A stretch of 64,000 nt of DNA from Hoeflea sp. (GTDB lineage: Bacteria; Pseudomonadota; Alphaproteobacteria; Rhizobiales; Rhizobiaceae): the NCBI GenBank assembly GCA_020637795.1, contig JACKJT010000003.1, positions 558,001 through 622,000 of the forward strand. The letters run 5' to 3'. Position 1 is the stretch's first letter; the number at the start of each line of letters is the position of its first letter. Below are positions 60,415 to 64,000 of the stretch, in pieces. The translations under genes and the position numbers were made by a program. Under the pieces are notes generated by a model. That model was not told the DNA's origin. It did not search any database and saw only the letters and a list, made by a program, of their open reading frames with translations.

Positions 60415-60999
60415 TCAAGTCGGTGCGCAGACCACCAGAATGCGAGCATCCTCCTCGCCACCGGAAGCGTAGAGATGCCCGATGGCGCTGTCGAAATAGA
60501 TGCTGTCGCCTGGATTCAGCACCACCGGATCACGGCTCTCGACAAAGACCGTAACCTGGCCGGCCATCACGATCAGGAATTCCTGTCCGGGATGGCGCAC
60601 GAATTCCTCGAAATCGACCAGTTCGCGCGCCTTGAGCGACCCCATCATCGGGGTCATCGCCTTGTTCCAGACATCGGGAAACAGCATCTCGTAGACGTAA
60701 TTCCTGGTTTCCTGCATCTTGAATTCGCCCTTGCGGGCAACCGCGAAACTGCCAGGCGCGAAGGTCTCCCCCTCGGCGTTGAAGAACGCCGCCAGGTCCA
60801 CTTCCAGCGCCTGCGCCAGCATCGCCAGCCGGTCGTAGGTCAGGGCAATGATGCCGCGCTCGGCCTTGGAGATCGTTGATATGACCAGGCCTGACCGCTC
60901 GGCCAGCTCGGCCAGGGTCCAACCCTTGTCCTGACGCAGCTTGCGCAGACGGCGACCGAAGTCCTGCCGGGGATTGGCGTTTTCAGTCTGTTTGTTCAT
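60415..60999 (-). CDS. XRE-family regulator with C-terminal cupin domain
   Basis: 194 aa from ATG 60999. Helix-turn-helix at about 15-70 (GRRLRKLRQDKGWTLAELAERSGLVISTISKAERG) and a cupin barrel at about 115-190 (HPGQEFLIVMAGQVTVFVESRDPVVLNPGDSIYFDSAIGHLYAS). This architecture (as in PuuR) senses a small metabolite and usually represses adjacent catabolic genes. Divergent from the D-arginine-dehydrogenase-like/TRAP operon, with two similar palindromes between (61038-61053 and 61061-61074). Confidence 0.9.
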   Translation of the reverse strand: MNKQTENANPRQDFGRRLRKLRQDKGWTLAELAERSGLVISTISKAERGIIALTYDRLAMLAQALEVDLAAFFNAEGETFAPGSFAVARKGEFKMQETRNYVYEMLFPDVWNKAMTPMMGSLKARELVDFEEFVRHPGQEFLIVMAGQVTVFVESRDPVVLNPGDSIYFDSAIGHLYASGGEEDARILVVCAPT

Positions 61000-61037
61000 G
61001 CCTGCACCACGCGGGAAAACCGCCATCGCCGCTTCGA

Positions 61038-61074
61038 TTTTCCAATAGGAAAAATTCCACTTTCCAAAAGGAAA
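61038..61074. promoter_or_regulatory. Tandem palindromes TTTTCC-AATA-GGAAAA and TTTCC-AAAA-GGAAA
   Basis: Two matching palindromes (61038-61053 and 61061-61074) with centres 22 bp apart, about two DNA turns, in the 118-bp region between the XRE-cupin and flavoenzyme genes. Same-face spacing and sequence match suggest a double operator for the XRE-cupin regulator. Confidence 0.6.
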
Positions 61075-61117
61075 ATTAGTGTTAACCTCTTTCCACTGGG
61101 ACATTCAAGGGGAAGGC

Positions 61118-62251
61118 ATGACCGGGCACCAGCATTATGACATGATTGTCATCGGCGCAGGAATGGCGGGAGCCTCTGTCGCCGCCGAGTTGGCCGGTGC
61201 CGGGCGCGTGGCGCTGCTGGAGCGCGAGAACCACCCCGGCTACCACACAACCGGACGGTCCGCCGCCCTGTACACGCAGGCCTATGGCCCACCCGTGATC
61301 CGGGCATTGTCTCGGGCGTCGCATGCCTTCTTCCTGGGACAAGGGCCGGGCAATCCGCCCGCAGGCCTGCTTCGCCCGCGCGGCGCCCTGTTCGTTGCCC
61401 GCGCCGACCAGGCGGACAGGCTCGAGGCCATGCGCATGGCCCTTGGATCCGTCGTCGAACCACAGGATGCGGATCAGGTGCGCGAACGCTCGCCGCTGCT
61501 GCGCGACGGCTACGCGACCGCCGGACTTCTCGACAGCACTGCCGCCGACATCGAGGTGCACGAGCTGCACCAGCATTACCTGCGCCGCTTCCGCGCAGAT
61601 GGCGGAACTCTGGTCACAAACGCGGAAGTCACGGGTCTGAGCCGCATCGGCGCTGACTGGCAGGTCGAAATCCCCGGCCAGACGATGCACGCCCCCATCG
61701 TCATCAATGCGGCCGGCGCCTGGGCCGATGTCATCGCGGAGATGGCCGGCGTCGCCACCAAGGGACTTCGCCCGTTGCGCCGCACCGCGTTGCTGGTCGA
61801 CCCGCCTGCCGGAATGGTGCCGGATGCCTGGCCGATGGTGGTTGATGTCGAGGAGCAATTCTACCTCAAGCCCGACGCCGGCAAGCTGCTGATCTCGCCC
61901 GCCGACGAAACGCTTTCGGAACCATGCGACGCCCAGCCGGAAGAACTCGATATCGCCATCTGCGTCGACCGCATTCAAACAGCCTTTGACCTGCAGGTCC
62001 GCCGTATCGATCACAAATGGGCCGGGCTGCGCAGCTTCCTGCCGGGTGGCGACCCGATGGCGGGCTACGACCCCGATGCCCCGGGTTTCTTCTGGCTTGC
62101 CGGTCAGGGCGGATACGGTATCCAGAGCGCACCCGCGATGGCGCGCAGCGCCGCGGCTCTGGTCCAGGGCATTGAACTGCCCGGCGATGTCGCGGATCTG
62201 GGCGTGACGATCGCCACGCTGTCCCCTGCGCGTCAGCAGGTCGCGGCATGA
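61118..62251 (+). CDS. D-arginine dehydrogenase-like FAD enzyme (DauA/DAO family)
   Basis: 377 aa. AAGGGGAAGG precedes the ATG at 61118. The FAD motif MIVIGAGMAGASVAAELAG and the stretch GYHTTGRSAALYTQAYG (41-57), with AGLRSFLPGGDPMAGYD and FFWLAGQGGYGIQSA at the C-terminus, closely resemble Pseudomonas aeruginosa D-arginine dehydrogenase DauA as I remember it. DauA oxidises D-amino acids to 2-keto acids, D-arginine to 2-ketoarginine. The DauA residue I recall as active-site His48 is Leu51 here, while Tyr53 corresponds to Tyr56, so specificity may differ. Overlaps dctM by 4 nt. Glycine oxidase and other DAO members are alternatives. Confidence 0.82.
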   Translation: MTGHQHYDMIVIGAGMAGASVAAELAGAGRVALLERENHPGYHTTGRSAALYTQAYGPPVIRALSRASHAFFLGQGPGNPPAGLLRPRGALFVARADQADRLEAMRMALGSVVEPQDADQVRERSPLLRDGYATAGLLDSTAADIEVHELHQHYLRRFRADGGTLVTNAEVTGLSRIGADWQVEIPGQTMHAPIVINAAGAWADVIAEMAGVATKGLRPLRRTALLVDPPAGMVPDAWPMVVDVEEQFYLKPDAGKLLISPADETLSEPCDAQPEELDIAICVDRIQTAFDLQVRRIDHKWAGLRSFLPGGDPMAGYDPDAPGFFWLAGQGGYGIQSAPAMARSAAALVQGIELPGDVADLGVTIATLSPARQQVAA

Positions 62252-63534
62252 TGGTGCTCGTCATCATCGCTGCGGCGGCGCTGCTGTTTTCCGGGCTGGC
62301 GATTGCCTATGTGATCGGCGGCGCGGCAGTCCTGGCCTTCATCGCCACCGACAACGCCCGCTATCTGGCAATCCTTCCGCAGCAAATATTCTCCAAGATC
62401 GACGTCTTCGCCCTGATGGCAATGCCTTTGTTCATTCTCGCAGGCGAGTTGATGAACCGGGGCGGGATCACCGGCGCACTGATCAACCTGTCGATGGCGC
62501 TGGTCGGCCGGATCCGCGGCGGCCTCGGGCACGTCAACGTCCTGACCTCGGTGTTCTTTGCCGGAATCTCAGGCTCGGCGGTGGCCGACGCGGCGGCACT
62601 GTCCAACACGCTGGTTCCGGAGATGACCAGGCGCGGCTACACGCTGACCTATGCCAGCGCCATCACCGCGGCCTCTTCGATCATCGGGCCGATCGTGCCG
62701 CCCTCGATCATCCTGATCTTCTATGGCGCGCTGATGGGCACGTCCGTCACCGCATTGTTTCTGGCCGGAATCGTGCCCGGCCTGATCCTTGCCGCAGCAC
62801 TGCTCGTGCTGAATGCCTTCTATGCGATGCGCGAGCAGCACCCGCGTGTCGAGAAGGCCGACATGCCGCCGCTGCTGCCCACCCTTCTGCATTCGCTGCC
62901 AGCCCTCAGCCTGCCGATGATCATTCTCGGCGGCATCGTCTTCGGGCTGATGACCCCGACCGAAGCCGCCGCTGTCGCCGTCTTTGCCGCCCTTGGCGCA
63001 GGATGGTTCTACGCCGGGCTGTCGACCACAGATGTGCTCGACAGCCTGCGTCGCACGGCTGCGCTTTCGGGCTCGATCTTTGTCATCATCTGCGCCGCTT
63101 CGGCCCTGGGTCACCTCGGCGCGCTCCAGCGTATCCCCGAAATGATCTCGGCCATGGTGATGGACTGGGGCCTCGGTCCGACGGACTACATGCTGGCGAT
63201 GAACGTGATCTTCCTGCTGGCCGGCATGGTGCTCGACATCCCGGTGGCGCTGGCGCTTCTGGTGCCGCTGCTGGCCCCTGTCGCCCTCGAACAGGGAGCC
63301 GATCCCGTCCATCTCGGCATCATCCTGTGCTTCAACCTGTGCATCGGACTGGTGTCGCCGCCAATGGGAGGCTGCCTGCTCGTGGTCTCCACCGTCACCG
63401 GTGTGAACTACTGGAAGCTGGCCCGTGCCGTCATCCCCTTCGTTCTGGTCCAGATCGCGGTGCTGGCGCTGCTGATCCGGATACCCGCCCTCAGTCTGGC
63501 CTTGCCCCATGCCTTTGGCCTGGGCGGGGGCTGA
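62248..63534 (+). CDS. dctM: TRAP transporter large permease (DctM)
   Basis: 428 aa, overlapping the flavoenzyme stop by 4 nt. About 12 hydrophobic segments; DctM family stretches include FALMAMPLFILAGELMNRGGITGAL, FFAGISGSAVADAAALSNTLVPEM and FNLCIGLVSPPMGGCLLVVSTVTGV. It uses a sodium gradient to import organic acids or amino acids together with a small permease (DctQ) and a receptor (DctP). No DctQ gene lies between here and the receptor gene; it may be downstream, outside the window. Confidence 0.94.
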   Translation: MMVLVIIAAAALLFSGLAIAYVIGGAAVLAFIATDNARYLAILPQQIFSKIDVFALMAMPLFILAGELMNRGGITGALINLSMALVGRIRGGLGHVNVLTSVFFAGISGSAVADAAALSNTLVPEMTRRGYTLTYASAITAASSIIGPIVPPSIILIFYGALMGTSVTALFLAGIVPGLILAAALLVLNAFYAMREQHPRVEKADMPPLLPTLLHSLPALSLPMIILGGIVFGLMTPTEAAAVAVFAALGAGWFYAGLSTTDVLDSLRRTAALSGSIFVIICAASALGHLGALQRIPEMISAMVMDWGLGPTDYMLAMNVIFLLAGMVLDIPVALALLVPLLAPVALEQGADPVHLGIILCFNLCIGLVSPPMGGCLLVVSTVTGVNYWKLARAVIPFVLVQIAVLALLIRIPALSLALPHAFGLGGG

Positions 63535-63580
63535 GACAGCATGAAGCGTAGAAAGAAATTGATAAAGGAGAGGAACTGAC

Positions 63581-64000
63581 ATGACTTACTCGAAAATCCT
63601 GGGCGGCGCCCTGTTCGCCGCAGCCCTGACACTGGCCGGTGCGGCCAATGCCCAGATCAAGATCGCGCTCGACAGCCCGCCAGATCTGGAAGGCTCCGGC
63701 AGCTATGTCTGGGCCCACACCTTCAGCACCTATCTCAACGAACATGGCATGCCGGCGGAGGAGTTCGCGCGCGGCAGCATCGGCGGCGACGATGAGCTGT
63801 TCGACCAGGTCAGCCAGGGCCTCTTGGAAGTCTCGATGTCGCCGCTCAACATTGTCGGTTCGCTCGACAAGCTGATCTACGGCCTGCGCCTGCCCTATTT
63901 CTTCGCCGATGCGGAAGAGGTGGACCGCGCGGCCTATCAGGGCGGCATGCTCGAAAAGATCAACGCGGCGACCACCAAGGGCGGCGTGCGCGTTCTGTCG
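63581..64000 (+). CDS. dctP: TRAP transporter substrate-binding protein (DctP), 3' truncated
   Basis: 140 codons visible, open to the window end. AAGGAGAGGAA precedes the ATG. Sec signal peptide MTYSKILGGALFAAALTLAGAANA, then the DctP start QIKIALDSPPDLEGSGSYVWAHTFSTYLNEHG and GGDDELFDQVSQGLLEVSMSPLNIVGSL, the usual ligand-loop region. It is the receptor for the DctM permease 46 nt upstream. The regulator and flavoenzyme suggest a D-amino acid or related ligand. Confidence 0.9.
   Translation, partial: MTYSKILGGALFAAALTLAGAANAQIKIALDSPPDLEGSGSYVWAHTFSTYLNEHGMPAEEFARGSIGGDDELFDQVSQGLLEVSMSPLNIVGSLDKLIYGLRLPYFFADAEEVDRAAYQGGMLEKINAATTKGGVRVLS

Overview
The window looks like chromosomal DNA of an alphaproteobacterium, most probably from the Rhizobiales (Hyphomicrobiales). 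It is GC-rich and tightly packed with many ATGA stop/start overlaps. It carries a TGA-N9-TCA site of the kind used by the rhizobial iron regulator RirA ahead of hemP, a divergent katG/oxyR pair, and an unusual density of high-affinity solute importers. I see no rRNA, tRNA, insertion sequence, prophage or CRISPR array. The assignment to a group is an inference.

Layout. (1) 1-6289: a polyamine-type ABC importer (ATPase cut by the window edge, binding protein, two enlarged permeases) followed by creatinase. This is probably a creatine uptake and hydrolysis module giving sarcosine and urea. (2) 6332-17331: a DeoR regulator divergent from a glycine-betaine/proline-type importer (proX, proV and a double-length proW), a choline-kinase-like protein, a dimethylglycine/sarcosine-dehydrogenase-type flavoenzyme, a methyltransferase, a second choline-kinase-like protein and a class I glutamine amidotransferase. 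Sarcosine from creatinase could feed the flavoenzyme. (3) 17503-26271: a branched-chain-amino-acid-type importer split around a divergent GntR regulator, with two related aldo/keto reductases, one fused to a Rid domain. The substrate is unknown. (4) 26284-38812: a second polyamine-type importer with a GMC (choline-dehydrogenase-like) oxidase and a PuuB-like oxidase, a MocR/PdxR-type regulator, and a divergent enolase-superfamily / aldehyde dehydrogenase / aldo-keto reductase operon.

(5) 38941-42765: a three-gene glucosylglycerate cassette (GH13_18 phosphorylase, HAD phosphatase, GT81 synthase). (6) 42855-50507: katG/oxyR, recQ, a Rid protein, an acetyltransferase and an iron-type alcohol dehydrogenase. 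(7) 50825-51040: a small hemP gene. (8) 51103-59242: aminotransferase and LysR regulator divergent from a ureohydrolase, a third polyamine-type importer and a nitrilase. This is plausibly a guanidino-compound catabolic module. (9) 59282-64000: a MYG1-family protein, an XRE-cupin regulator, and a D-arginine-dehydrogenase-like flavoenzyme with a TRAP importer that runs off the window.

The common theme is import of small nitrogen compounds (creatine, betaines, guanidino compounds, possibly D-amino acids) and their conversion to central intermediates. The most unexpected signal is a conserved element, AAAAATTGGT followed by TGGAA. It occurs at the promoter of the second importer, in the MocR/enolase intergenic region, and directly at the start of the glucosylglycerate phosphorylase gene, and it suggests one regulon for three neighbouring units.
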